From: Senimuribacter intestinalis
Lineage (GTDB): Bacteria; Bacillota; Clostridia; Peptostreptococcales; Anaerovoracaceae
Direction of reading: 5' to 3'
Assembly: GCA_943192975.1 (NCBI GenBank)
Contig: CALPCJ010000005.1
Coordinates: 1 to 64,000, forward strand
Length of the DNA stretch: 64,000 bases
Position 1 is the stretch's first letter. Each line of letters starts with the position of its first letter. The position numbers and the translations under genes were made by a program. Below are positions 14,667-22,649 of the stretch, one piece after another. The notes beneath the pieces were generated by a model that was not told where the DNA came from, searched no databases, and worked only from the letters and a program-made list of their open reading frames with translations.

Positions 14667-14978
14667 TTATTTTATTTTCAAATAATAAGGCTTAATTTTC
14701 TCCAGAAAAGTAGTATCTTTTTCTTCTTCTACGCTCAATACGGTCAAATCAACGGGTAATCCACTTGCCTTTTCCAGTTCATCTAAAATCATTAATATAT
14801 CATTGTTAATCCTATTTGAATAATTTAAGTAAATAGCTAATATATCAACATCATTATGAACCATCTCTGGTTTTAATATTGACCCAAATAAATATACATT
14901 TTCAAAGGAGTCAAATAAATCTATATGTTCACTTACCAGTTTAGGAATATCCCTATCTAAATTTGTTAATGTATCCAT
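14667..14978 (-). CDS. Small MNT-like nucleotidyltransferase
   Basis: The 103-residue protein has the nucleotidyltransferase signature YLFGSILKP then HNDVDILAIY, that is GS-X9-DVD with two metal-binding aspartates, and a third acidic strand PVDLTVLSVEE. This is the minimal polymerase-beta fold of MNT proteins, which often act as antitoxins (AMPylating a HEPN toxin) or in signalling. Its start lies inside the preceding HNH gene: the frames overlap by 26 bases, so the two are translationally coupled. No HEPN gene is adjacent; the partner appears to be the HNH protein. Confidence 0.75.
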   Translation of the reverse strand: MDTLTNLDRDIPKLVSEHIDLFDSFENVYLFGSILKPEMVHNDVDILAIYLNYSNRINNDILMILDELEKASGLPVDLTVLSVEEEKDTTFLEKIKPYYLKIK

Positions 14979-16098
14979 AAAATGCCTTCATTGTTAAAAG
15001 TTCTACTTTCATAGCAGCCGCCATCTCATATGCTTGCTTGGATATACAACTATTGCCATTCCAATTATGCAAATTAATAATCACAGTATTATCTTCTGGA
15101 GATAATCGTATAATATCTGACTGGCTTAAGCAGTATTCATAGACAAAAATCAGTTTTTTATCATATATCATAATTTCTCTTAAATTAGTTTCATCCAAAA
15201 ACTTAAAACTTATTTTTCTGGAATTAATGTATTTTAATGCAAAATTCAAACTTTCAAGACGCACCTTTGCTCTTTTAAAACAATTATAATTGTAATACAA
15301 CTGTCTTAATCTAGGAGTATCATCTAAAAACACTTTTATAGACTTTTCTTCTTTCATCTGAATATATGGACGCTCAATTCCCATAACTATGGTTTCAAAT
15401 TTACCTTGTGACTTCAATCTTTGTATCAAATTCTCTAACGATTCAGTAGAAGGAAGTATAGCATCTTCAACAGGGGCAATACCAAACATCGAATCAATTT
15501 CTGCTGGGAAAAGAACTTCTCGGCTTTTCTCTTCATCAATACGAGTAGCTTCAAATTCATCTACATGCCTCATAAATGTTTGGATATATGCCAAATTTGA
15601 ATGAGATTTTTGCTGATTACATTGAATCAAATCTAGGTTTACTGAGAGTAACATTTTTATTTTTCTGTTATTAGATAATATGGTAGCCTCAAACTTATCC
15701 CAAAGCACTTTATTTTCTTTCAAATAATAAGTCGTGAAAATTGTTTGGTTCTCCAAGAGTAGTGGAACTACCTCCTTTTTGAGTTCCTCAAAAGAAGCAT
15801 ATTTTTTACTAAACATTTTTTCAAGTTCTTCTCTTCGGGTTCTTTTCCACCCCAAAACTTCTTCTGGAGTAAAAGCATTATTTTTATCAAAATCAGTATG
15901 ACAACTTGGGCATAACAATATTAAGTTCTCAAACGAATTATCTGCGGTTTTGCAATATGGATCAATATGTGCTTTTTCAATTATATCACCATTTTTACAA
16001 AACAACTCCCGCTGACAATTTGGGTTCATACACCGTCCCATAGATTCTGCATATAATTTTCTTTTAGCAGATTCATCTATATATCTACTATTCATCAT
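14953..16098 (-). CDS. HNH endonuclease with uncharacterised C-terminal domain
   Basis: In this 381-residue protein the first 90 residues form an HNH nuclease with zinc ligands: GRCMNPNCQ, KAHIDPYCKT (catalytic His), FENLILLCPSCHTDFD. The remaining 290 residues are a mixed alpha/beta domain I do not recognise, ending with an INLHNWNGNSC segment. HNH fused to a sensor domain is seen in defence effectors (for example HNH-SAVED of CBASS), but I see no SAVED signature. The overlapping nucleotidyltransferase downstream suggests a two-gene toxin-antitoxin or defence unit. An inverted repeat lies upstream at 16147-16183. Confidence 0.75.
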   Translation of the reverse strand: MMNSRYIDESAKRKLYAESMGRCMNPNCQRELFCKNGDIIEKAHIDPYCKTADNSFENLILLCPSCHTDFDKNNAFTPEEVLGWKRTRREELEKMFSKKYASFEELKKEVVPLLLENQTIFTTYYLKENKVLWDKFEATILSNNRKIKMLLSVNLDLIQCNQQKSHSNLAYIQTFMRHVDEFEATRIDEEKSREVLFPAEIDSMFGIAPVEDAILPSTESLENLIQRLKSQGKFETIVMGIERPYIQMKEEKSIKVFLDDTPRLRQLYYNYNCFKRAKVRLESLNFALKYINSRKISFKFLDETNLREIMIYDKKLIFVYEYCLSQSDIIRLSPEDNTVIINLHNWNGNSCISKQAYEMAAAMKVELLTMKAFYGYINKFR

Positions 16099-16146
16099 AT
16101 AGCCTCTCTATATTTCTATGAATACTCAACTTTATTGTTCCATAAG

Positions 16147-16183
16147 CTATAATTTACAACGTACCTTATACATTAAATTATAG
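16147..16183. promoter_or_regulatory. Inverted repeat before the HNH gene, candidate operator
   Basis: CTATAATTTA (16147-16156) and TAAATTATAG (16174-16183) are perfect 10-base arms 17 bases apart in the 113-base gap before the HNH gene. On the gene strand the right-hand arm gives a TATAAT-like box, so a bound protein would block the promoter. Confidence 0.45.
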
Positions 16184-16211
16184 TTTCGACATTATTTTCC
16201 ACTTAAAAATG

Positions 16212-17090
16212 TCAATTATTTTTCACTTTATCTCCGATTATATTATTCTTCAACATTGCTATCGTTTCTTGATTCTTCTTAAGAATTCTCAGTTGCCTAT
16301 ATGCTTTTTCTCTTAATATTTTTAACCTCTCAATTTTAGGCACTTCCTGCCTTATCAAATCTGCATTGGTGTCCTCCAAATTGATAAGTACAACTAATTC
16401 CTCTGCCGAAGCAAAATCTCTGATATTAGGTGTTTTTCCGCTTATTCCCTTTTCGTTTCTCCATTGTGCCGCCGTCTTGCCAAACAAAGCCATATTGAGA
16501 ATATCTGCCTCGGATGCGTATGTATATGCCATTTCCTGTGGGGATAATGTTGGTGTTATCAGAAATTCCTTTACCGCATCTGTATGAATACGGTAATTTA
16601 TTTTTGAAAGTTCCCTTTTAGCATCCCAACCAATCGCCAATCGGTTCGCTTCGTCTTTCTTTAATCGCTGATAGTCCTTGATAATATAGAGCTTAAATTC
16701 TGGTGAAATCCAAGACGCAAATTCAAAGGCTATATCTGTATGGGCATATGTACCTCCGTATCGTCCCGATTTTGATATAATACCGATTGCGTCAGTTGCT
16801 TTTATCCACTGTTGTGGCGTCAATGTAAACGCATTATCTCCCGACTCCGCTTTAAACCTATCGAATTCGATAGGTTTAAAATTGGGATTATGAATCTGTT
16901 CCCACAAACCCAAAAATGAAATTGTGGAATGATTACGCATCCAGTTCGCAACCACAATAAAAGCATTGTCTGGATTTTTATATTTGGCAATATCCGTTAA
17001 AGAAATATAAGCTTCTTCATTTACGACATCACCCATTACTCTGATTTCTGTTCCATTGGCATCTATTTTCATATTTTTCATTATCTCCAA
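16212..17090 (-). CDS. KilA-N domain protein
   Basis: The roughly 290-residue protein has a KilA-N domain (residues about 5-120): EAYISLTDIAKYKNPDN, NWMRNHSTISFLGLWE, and SGRYGGTYAHTDIAFEFASW, the phage-type DNA-binding module of antirepressors. The C-terminal 100 residues are helical and charged, with a KIERLKILREKAYRQLRILK coiled segment. Such proteins regulate prophage and island genes. The start is uncertain: TTG 17090 or the ATG three codons later (17081). A 58-codon gene lies directly upstream. Confidence 0.8.
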   Translation of the reverse strand: MEIMKNMKIDANGTEIRVMGDVVNEEAYISLTDIAKYKNPDNAFIVVANWMRNHSTISFLGLWEQIHNPNFKPIEFDRFKAESGDNAFTLTPQQWIKATDAIGIISKSGRYGGTYAHTDIAFEFASWISPEFKLYIIKDYQRLKKDEANRLAIGWDAKRELSKINYRIHTDAVKEFLITPTLSPQEMAYTYASEADILNMALFGKTAAQWRNEKGISGKTPNIRDFASAEELVVLINLEDTNADLIRQEVPKIERLKILREKAYRQLRILKKNQETIAMLKNNIIGDKVKNN

Positions 17091-17109
17091 CCACTTCCTT
17101 TAGCACAGA

Positions 17110-17286
17110 CTATCCCTTATATGACAGCATATATAACAGACACTCTTGCAGCAATTTTTCTGGATTGTGTTCCAATTCTATTATCGCTTTTATCTCCACT
17201 TTAGCCTTATACGGAATATTGTTATTATTCTCAATAATCTTTTTTAAGACTTCCTTTACTGTTTTTTCATCTAAATTACCAGCCAT
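17110..17286 (-). CDS. Small helical protein upstream of the KilA-N gene, 58 aa
   Basis: The 58-residue protein starts MAGNLDEKTVKEVLKKII and ends LYMLSYKG. It is helical and charged, with AGGAGGG eight bases before the ATG. The stop is 19 bases before the KilA-N start, so the two are likely co-transcribed and may form a regulatory pair. I do not recognise the family. Confidence 0.6.
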   Translation of the reverse strand: MAGNLDEKTVKEVLKKIIENNNNIPYKAKVEIKAIIELEHNPEKLLQECLLYMLSYKG

Positions 17287-17309
17287 TTACAAATACCCTC
17301 CTCATCACA

Positions 17310-17780
17310 TTACAACCGACAAACCATAATGTATTCTTCTTCATTTTCGTCAATGACTTCAAAACCTACTTTCTGATACATACGAGCCGCATAATTTTCC
17401 TTTTGCACAGAAAGAGAGGTCTGCTTATAGCCTTTATTCTTTAAAAATTCAAGCATATCTCTCATAAGCGCTGTACCAATGCCCATATTTCTGTATTCCT
17501 CATACAGTGACATAGCAAATGAGGGTGTCTCATCATCAATATGCCCGTAATCATCCATAACACGCACCCATACTGCGCCTACAATCTTTTCTTTTACTTC
17601 CGCAACCAAACACCAATCGTCTGATTTTCCAAAATCAGCAATATATACCTGAAGTTCTGGCTGTTCAATAATAGCTTTTGGCGGCTTTTCCATTCCCACT
17701 GGAATAAAAATCGCTTCATACAGAAACTCAGATAATACGTAATATTCATTTTCTCTGATTTCTCTAATCCGATAATCCAT
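17310..17780 (-). CDS. GNAT family N-acetyltransferase
   Basis: The 156-residue protein has the GNAT core: VAEVKEKIVGAVWVRV (strand 4), EYRNMGIGTALMRDML (acetyl-CoA pyrophosphate-binding loop, R/Q-x-x-G-x-G/A) and NYAARMYQKVGFEVID (final strands). The substrate is unknown. It is the first of three GNAT genes in a leftward cargo run of element C. Confidence 0.85.
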   Translation of the reverse strand: MDYRIREIRENEYYVLSEFLYEAIFIPVGMEKPPKAIIEQPELQVYIADFGKSDDWCLVAEVKEKIVGAVWVRVMDDYGHIDDETPSFAMSLYEEYRNMGIGTALMRDMLEFLKNKGYKQTSLSVQKENYAARMYQKVGFEVIDENEEEYIMVCRL

Positions 17781-17800
17781 ACTTATATAACCTCAAAAAA

Positions 17801-18259
17801 TCAAACAACAAAATTAGCGATACCATATATTAAATGGCAAATTAGAAAAATGGAAATTGGCACAACTGCTATCATATTTTTTCTATCAATAGCAAAAAAC
17901 ATAAATGCCAAACACGGGGAAATTATCAACCCCAATACAACACCTGTATTCACAACGCCTACATAATAGCTTACCCAACTTGCAAAATATATTAAGCAAC
18001 AAATTATCACAAAAATAATCAAAGGAGTAATATGGAATTTATGGTTCTTTATGTTTACAAAAATACACAAAGCTATAACCATCAAAATCTGACAGACAGA
18101 AGCTATGGTGTCAATCACTTCAGTAACCGATTCCGTCCTTAATACATCATTAGGTGCTGGAGCAGCAAACCAAATAAAGTTAGGTATCATTATAATCAAA
18201 AACAATAACAGTCCATAAATATTGAAACCAAACTTATATTCTTTTAACACCAAATTCAC
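17801..18259 (-). CDS. Integral membrane protein, about five helices
   Basis: The 152-residue, strongly hydrophobic protein has helices at about residues 13-33, 50-70, 77-98, 103-122 and 128-150. I see no enzymatic motif and do not recognise the family. It overlaps the end of the upstream GNAT gene by 4 bases (ATGA-type overlap), indicating translational coupling. Confidence 0.65.
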   Translation of the reverse strand: MNLVLKEYKFGFNIYGLLLFLIIMIPNFIWFAAPAPNDVLRTESVTEVIDTIASVCQILMVIALCIFVNIKNHKFHITPLIIFVIICCLIYFASWVSYYVGVVNTGVVLGLIISPCLAFMFFAIDRKNMIAVVPISIFLICHLIYGIANFVV

Positions 18260-18774
18260 TCCTTTATTTCCGCTTTTAACAAAGAGTACATTTCCATATC
18301 AATCACCTTGCCATTCTTCATAGCATTGCTTCTCAATGTACCCTCATACTGAAACCCTACTTTTTCAAGCACCCTGCAAGACGCTATATTATAAGCAAAG
18401 GGCTCTGCATAAATACGGATAATATCGCTTTTAGCAAAAACATATTCGCAAATTTGCTTAACAGCTTCGGTCATAATGCCTTTGCTCCAATATTCTTCGG
18501 CAATATAATATCCTAACTCGGCGGTTTGTCTATGAATATTGCCCTGTCGAAAAATGCTGATACTGCCAATCACCATATTATCTACGGTAATAGCAAAAGC
18601 AAAGGTTTCGCTTTCATCTGCGGAAAGCATAGCAGAAATAAACTCTTTTCCATCCTGCTCCGTGTAAGGATAGGGCAAACCATCACGAAGATTATCTTGT
18701 ACTTTTTTATTTGAAAGCGAAGCCGCCAAATCTTTTGCGTCTGATAGTTCCCATTTTCTTATTCTGCATTTCAT
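18256..18774 (-). CDS. GNAT acetyltransferase, RimJ/RimL type
   Basis: The 172-residue protein carries RKWELSDAKDLAASLSN at the start, AELGYYIAEEYWSKGIMTEAV (acetyl-CoA loop) and ASCRVLEKVGFQYEGTLR, the signatures of RimJ/RimL-like acetyltransferases. Relatives acetylate ribosomal protein N-termini or small amines; the target here is unknown. It is coupled to the following membrane-protein gene. Confidence 0.85.
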   Translation of the reverse strand: MKCRIRKWELSDAKDLAASLSNKKVQDNLRDGLPYPYTEQDGKEFISAMLSADESETFAFAITVDNMVIGSISIFRQGNIHRQTAELGYYIAEEYWSKGIMTEAVKQICEYVFAKSDIIRIYAEPFAYNIASCRVLEKVGFQYEGTLRSNAMKNGKVIDMEMYSLLKAEIKE

Positions 18775-18800
18775 TTTTCATGTCCTCTCAATCCACATTT

Positions 18801-19265
18801 TCAATTATCTTTTAGTTTTTTCTCCATGATTTCATAAACCAACTTCACATCATTTTCCAATTCGTATATCCCATGCCCCACCGTTTTATAGCCTCTATGC
18901 TCATATAAACACGCTGCCGAAAGCGAAGCGTCCAAAATAACCGTATCATATGTTTTGGAAATTTCCTTTTCCAAACAATTCATAATATACGAGCCGCAGC
19001 CTTGATTTTGATAAGCGGGCAGCACATATACTCCTGTAATATGATTGCCATCAAAACAACCTGTTCCGACAACCACATCATTGTACACTAACACTCCCAT
19101 ATTTCCCGATGCTATTCCGTTTAGAATGTGTTCTTTACTATGATGTCTGCAAAAGAAATCCACTACTTCCTTTGGATAATATTTCGGATATATGGTTTCA
19201 ATAGCCGTATGTAAAACATTTTGCATATCATCTGCCATATCAAAAGTTGCACTTGTATATTTCAT
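18801..19265 (-). CDS. GNAT family N-acetyltransferase
   Basis: The 154-residue protein has VVVGTGCFDGNHITGVYVLP, YQNQGCGSYIMNCLEKEI (acetyl-CoA loop) and SAACLYEHRGYKTVGHG, a complete small GNAT core. It is the most upstream gene of the leftward cargo run of element C. The sequence just upstream (about 19290-19400) resembles 3230-3310 of element A, which shows the cargo/backbone boundary. Confidence 0.85.
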   Translation of the reverse strand: MKYTSATFDMADDMQNVLHTAIETIYPKYYPKEVVDFFCRHHSKEHILNGIASGNMGVLVYNDVVVGTGCFDGNHITGVYVLPAYQNQGCGSYIMNCLEKEISKTYDTVILDASLSAACLYEHRGYKTVGHGIYELENDVKLVYEIMEKKLKDN

Positions 19266-19405
19266 ATCGTTCCTCCGACAAGCTATCTCTCATTCTGACT
19301 TTTTTATCAATTATACACGAAAGCATAGGCTTTTTCAATTCCCCAAACTGCTTTTGTTTAGGCTTCTGCGGCACTCCCATATACCATAGAAGCGCCGCCC
19401 ACCTC

Positions 19406-19783
19406 CTATAAATAAATTATCTCACGCTCTACAACTTCTCTCACGCAAGTCTGAATATTATTCATTTTTTGAACCCATAAAATCTGATTTTCTGCCTTTA
19501 ACTGCTCCGTCACTTCCTGCCTGTCGGCATATTCCTTTACCAGCCGAGAAAACATATCCTCTGCCTGTTCATCCACACTTGACAAATATTCATTCAACCT
19601 GCCGCTTGTCAGCAGATTGAGATATACAAGCTGCTTATGCTCTTTTAGATACCGCAAATGTTGTTGACCCCATATGCCAATTGACTTTTCTTCTTCGGGA
19701 GGTAATGCAAGCTCTGGGAGGTAATATTCGCCTTGCCTTGCATACCAAAGACCGTTATTTTTGTCATAAATCCTGTTTTCCAT
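19406..19783 (-). CDS. tnpV: TnpV-like transposon protein
   Basis: The 125-residue protein matches TnpV of clostridial mobilizable transposons: YLPELALPPEEEKSIGIWG, RHL-like LRYLKEHKQLVYLNLLTSG, then a helical C-terminus. Its function is not established; it recurs beside mob genes. It follows mobV by 8 bases. Its last codons also appear in the deletion scar of element A (3312-3346). Confidence 0.75.
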   Translation of the reverse strand: MENRIYDKNNGLWYARQGEYYLPELALPPEEEKSIGIWGQQHLRYLKEHKQLVYLNLLTSGRLNEYLSSVDEQAEDMFSRLVKEYADRQEVTEQLKAENQILWVQKMNNIQTCVREVVEREIIYL

Positions 19784-19791
19784 AGTGTTTC

Positions 19792-20949
19792 CTACCTTTC
19801 CTCTTTGCTATTTTTCAAATACTTTCCACGCTGTTTCGAGTTCTGCGCCGCTTTTGCCTGCTCCAAAAGGTTGTCCATCTGCTTACTTCCAAATGCCTTA
19901 CGGAGCAGCTTGTACTCTTTGTTTTCCATGCGTAGGTTTTCATTTTCCCCTGCCAGTTTCACATTGGTTTTCCTTAATCCCCCATTCTCACGGTGGAGGT
20001 TGCTGTTTGTAACATTCAGCCGATAATAGCTGTCCCACGCTTCAAAACACCTTATAAGAGCTGTTTTAACAAGCGATTTCAGCTTTTGCACCAAAGGCTC
20101 TGCCACTTTTTTCTTATACGACTTCGCCGACATCAACCCCTGCGGCTCTGGCAACTGGTATTCTGGCGAAGTGTCAAGCACCTGCTCAAGTATTTTTAGG
20201 TTCTCAATTCCTTTGTCGTAATTCTCCACCCTATTCGACAATGCTTGAAATTCCTCTTTTTTCTCCGAAATCTGCCCCTCAAGCTGAACAACCTCTTTTT
20301 CCCGTTCCTGCTTTTTATAATCAAGGACAGATAAATGCTTCTCATGCGTGCCTTTATGCTCCCATTCAATGCCATGCCGCCCCATCACAGCGGCAAGGTT
20401 TTCTTTTTCGGACTGTACCCACTGGCTCCACTCCGTATCGCCACGGGAACCGCCTTTGAATCCCTGCGCCGCCAACGCCTGTTTCAAAGATACCCTTGTA
20501 TCAAGCCCACGCTTACTGCCTGTCGTGAACGGAATAAAGTCAATGTGCAGATGCGGCGTTGCTTCATCCATATGGATATGAGCGGAAAATACATAAAGAT
20601 TAGGGTTTCGCTCTTGAAATCCATGATAATATTCATCCAAAATCTGCCTTGCAAGCTGTCCGTTTTCACTTCCTGCGCTCATATTTTCCTTATCGCCAAT
20701 CTGCAAAATCAACTCATGGAACGGTTTTTCCTGCTTTGAGTTCCGTATCTTCTCGTAATAATCGGCAATGCGGCGGTCTGCCCTTGTCTGTTTATCATTG
20801 TACCGTTGCAACGCTTCATCAAAGAGTTTATGATATACCTTTTTGATATTCTCATTGCAATAGTCTACATTAAGGTGTGAACGCTCCCCATCCACATTTT
20901 CAGCCTTAAATTTTCGGCTGTTATGGTTGACTGAGCCTTTCCCCACCAT
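19792..20949 (-). CDS. mobV: MobV (Pre/Mob) family relaxase, element C
   Basis: This 385-residue paralogue of the element B relaxase has the same GKGSVNHNSRKF start and HIHMDEATPHLHIDFIP metal block, then a coiled-coil tail. The frame upstream reads Arg-Arg-Thr-Ile-Ser-Ala, matching the B protein, but the expected TTG/ATG start is ATA here, so either ATA is used or translation starts at the ATG 20949. An oriT-like region lies directly upstream. Confidence 0.9.
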   Translation of the reverse strand: MVGKGSVNHNSRKFKAENVDGERSHLNVDYCNENIKKVYHKLFDEALQRYNDKQTRADRRIADYYEKIRNSKQEKPFHELILQIGDKENMSAGSENGQLARQILDEYYHGFQERNPNLYVFSAHIHMDEATPHLHIDFIPFTTGSKRGLDTRVSLKQALAAQGFKGGSRGDTEWSQWVQSEKENLAAVMGRHGIEWEHKGTHEKHLSVLDYKKQEREKEVVQLEGQISEKKEEFQALSNRVENYDKGIENLKILEQVLDTSPEYQLPEPQGLMSAKSYKKKVAEPLVQKLKSLVKTALIRCFEAWDSYYRLNVTNSNLHRENGGLRKTNVKLAGENENLRMENKEYKLLRKAFGSKQMDNLLEQAKAAQNSKQRGKYLKNSKEER

Positions 20950-20997
20950 TGCGCTAATTGTCCGTCTTATAAAATCACATCCTTTCTTTTCGGCTGG

Positions 20998-21084
20998 TAG
21001 GCTTTGTTACTTTCCCGAAAGTAACTCAAAAGCACTTTTGTCAGCTTCGCCAACAAAAATGCAACCTGCAAGCAGGTTTTGCGC
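20998..21084. other. Candidate oriT, element C
   Basis: GTTACTTTC-CC-GAAAGTAAC (21006-21025), AAAAGCACTTTTG, the stem TTTTGT with ACAAAA, and AACCTGCAAGCAGGTT are shared with element B at 8470-8556. The third stem differs by a compensating pair change, supporting a real hairpin. Confidence 0.6.
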
Positions 21085-21144
21085 TCTCCGAGGGGCAAGG
21101 GCAGCTTTTTAGAAAAGATCCCTGCACCCCGCAAAAATTTAGCC

Positions 21145-21230
21145 CGTGACAGTATGTGACAGTTGCGACAGTTATTTTGACACCGCCCCTGCTCCCCTAA
21201 ATGCCGTCACAACTGTCACGTGCCGTCACG
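21145..21230. repeat. GTGACAG/CTGTCAC repeat cluster, candidate replication origin (C)
   Basis: At least seven copies of a GTGACAG-like word occur in both orientations within 86 bases (CCGTGACAG, TGTGACAG, GCGACAG, TTGACAC, CCGTCACA, CTGTCACG, CCGTCACG). The last one runs into the 3' end of the ATPase gene. Iteron-like repeats next to a RepA-like gene suggest an origin. Confidence 0.45.
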
Positions 21231-22323
21231 CTGTTTCCTCCGTATCTTTCCATAAAATTATCTTGCGCCCCTCGTGGCAACGACCTTTTTTATAATAGAT
21301 GCCATGCTCGTCATACAACCGCCCCGCAAGAATGTTTAATCTCTTTGTGATGATATTTGCCTGAATATCTGCATTTAGCAATGCGACAAGCTCTGTTGCC
21401 GAGCCTTCCCAAAACGATACATCTTTCATAACAAGCTCTGCAATTTCATCCAATAGTGGCTCTGGCGGCTCCCGCCATAATTCTGTTTCTGCTTTTTGAA
21501 AATCCCACAGGAGCGTTTCGGGATTACGGATAAGGTACAGCTTCTGGTCTTGCTGGTCTCTGCCCGACACTTCAAGCGTGGCGGCGTTGCCGATGCGTTT
21601 TTCTTTCTGCAATAGGAACGCACCGTCAGCCGCACCGAGCAAGCCAGTAGTTCCCGAAATCATATCGAACTTATCATCAGACCCCTGCTTTCTAGTATGA
21701 TGGACAATCAAGATACAGAGGCCATAGCTGTCTGCAAACTGTTTCAGCCTTGTAATAACCTCATAGTCATTTGCGTAACTGTAATTATCCCCGCCGACTT
21801 CACGCACCTTTTGGAGGGTGTCAATAATAATCAGCCTTGTGTCTGTATGCTGTTTCATAAATTCCTGCAACTGTTCATCCAAACCATTGCCAAGATTACC
21901 CGCCGAAACAGAAAAGAATAAATTGTCTGCCCCGTCCGTGCCAAACATACGGTACAGCCTTTCCTGCAGGCGGCGGTAATCATCTTCAAGGGCAAGGTAC
22001 AAGACCGTTCCTTTTCGGACGGGATATTCCCACAGTGGCACTCCCATACTGGTATGGTACGCAATCTGCGCTATAAGAAAGCTCTTGCCGACTTTTGGCG
22101 CGCCTGCGAAAAGATAAGTGCCAGGGTAGAGCAGACTGTCAATCAAAGGCGGCTTGCTCGGATATACAGAATCATACAATTCAGCCATAGATACAGTTTC
22201 AAGAGCTTTTCTATTGTTTTTCGGCGGGTAATTGGTTATACTGTTATTGTTTACATTAGGCGGTTGTTCCGTATCTGCGCCAACAGATACATTCGGGGCA
22301 GCCGTTTCTTTTTTATTCGCCAT
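21226..22323 (-). CDS. RecA/AAA-type ATPase (RepA-like helicase), element C
   Basis: The 365-residue protein has a low-complexity Asn/Pro-rich start, Walker A FAGAPKVGKSFLIAQI (about residue 70), TRLIIIDTLQKV (Walker B) and ILIVHHTRKQ, typical of AAA_25 RepA-like proteins. The C-terminus has a winged-helix-like segment. Start at ATG 22323 behind AAGGAG. It overlaps the upstream MobC-like gene by 11 bases. It probably unwinds the origin during element replication. Confidence 0.8.
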   Translation of the reverse strand: MANKKETAAPNVSVGADTEQPPNVNNNSITNYPPKNNRKALETVSMAELYDSVYPSKPPLIDSLLYPGTYLFAGAPKVGKSFLIAQIAYHTSMGVPLWEYPVRKGTVLYLALEDDYRRLQERLYRMFGTDGADNLFFSVSAGNLGNGLDEQLQEFMKQHTDTRLIIIDTLQKVREVGGDNYSYANDYEVITRLKQFADSYGLCILIVHHTRKQGSDDKFDMISGTTGLLGAADGAFLLQKEKRIGNAATLEVSGRDQQDQKLYLIRNPETLLWDFQKAETELWREPPEPLLDEIAELVMKDVSFWEGSATELVALLNADIQANIITKRLNILAGRLYDEHGIYYKKGRCHEGRKIILWKDTEETA

Positions 22324-22648
22324 CTTCACTTTCTCCTTTCAGCCCGCCAAGGATAACGGCAATCAGCTCGATTGTGTCAAGCAGTTCTTCATTTACACCC
22401 TCACCCGCTTCAATCCTCTGCAATTCTGCAAGGACGGCGGCAAGTTCATTGCGGAGTGCCTTATACACCCTCGGATTGCCCTGCACTACCACGTCTTGGC
22501 ATAAGAGCCGCCTTGTGATATAGTCCTGTTTGGTAAGCCCCGAAATCCGCACCGCTTTGTCAATCCGCTCACTTTCTTCGGGAGATACCCGAAAGGCGAC
22601 AGTCTTGTTCCTCCAACGGTTGCAGTTATCTAAGTTCTTTGCTGACAT
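22313..22648 (-). CDS. MobC-like relaxosome accessory protein, element C
   Basis: The 111-residue protein has an N-terminal ribbon-helix-helix type segment (KTVAFRVSPEESERIDKAV, then SGLTKQDYITRRL) like the element B protein, and an acidic C-terminus. It would bind oriT with the relaxase. Its start abuts the integrase stop. Confidence 0.75.
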   Translation of the reverse strand: MSAKNLDNCNRWRNKTVAFRVSPEESERIDKAVRISGLTKQDYITRRLLCQDVVVQGNPRVYKALRNELAAVLAELQRIEAGEGVNEELLDTIELIAVILGGLKGESEDGE

Positions 22649-22649
22649 A

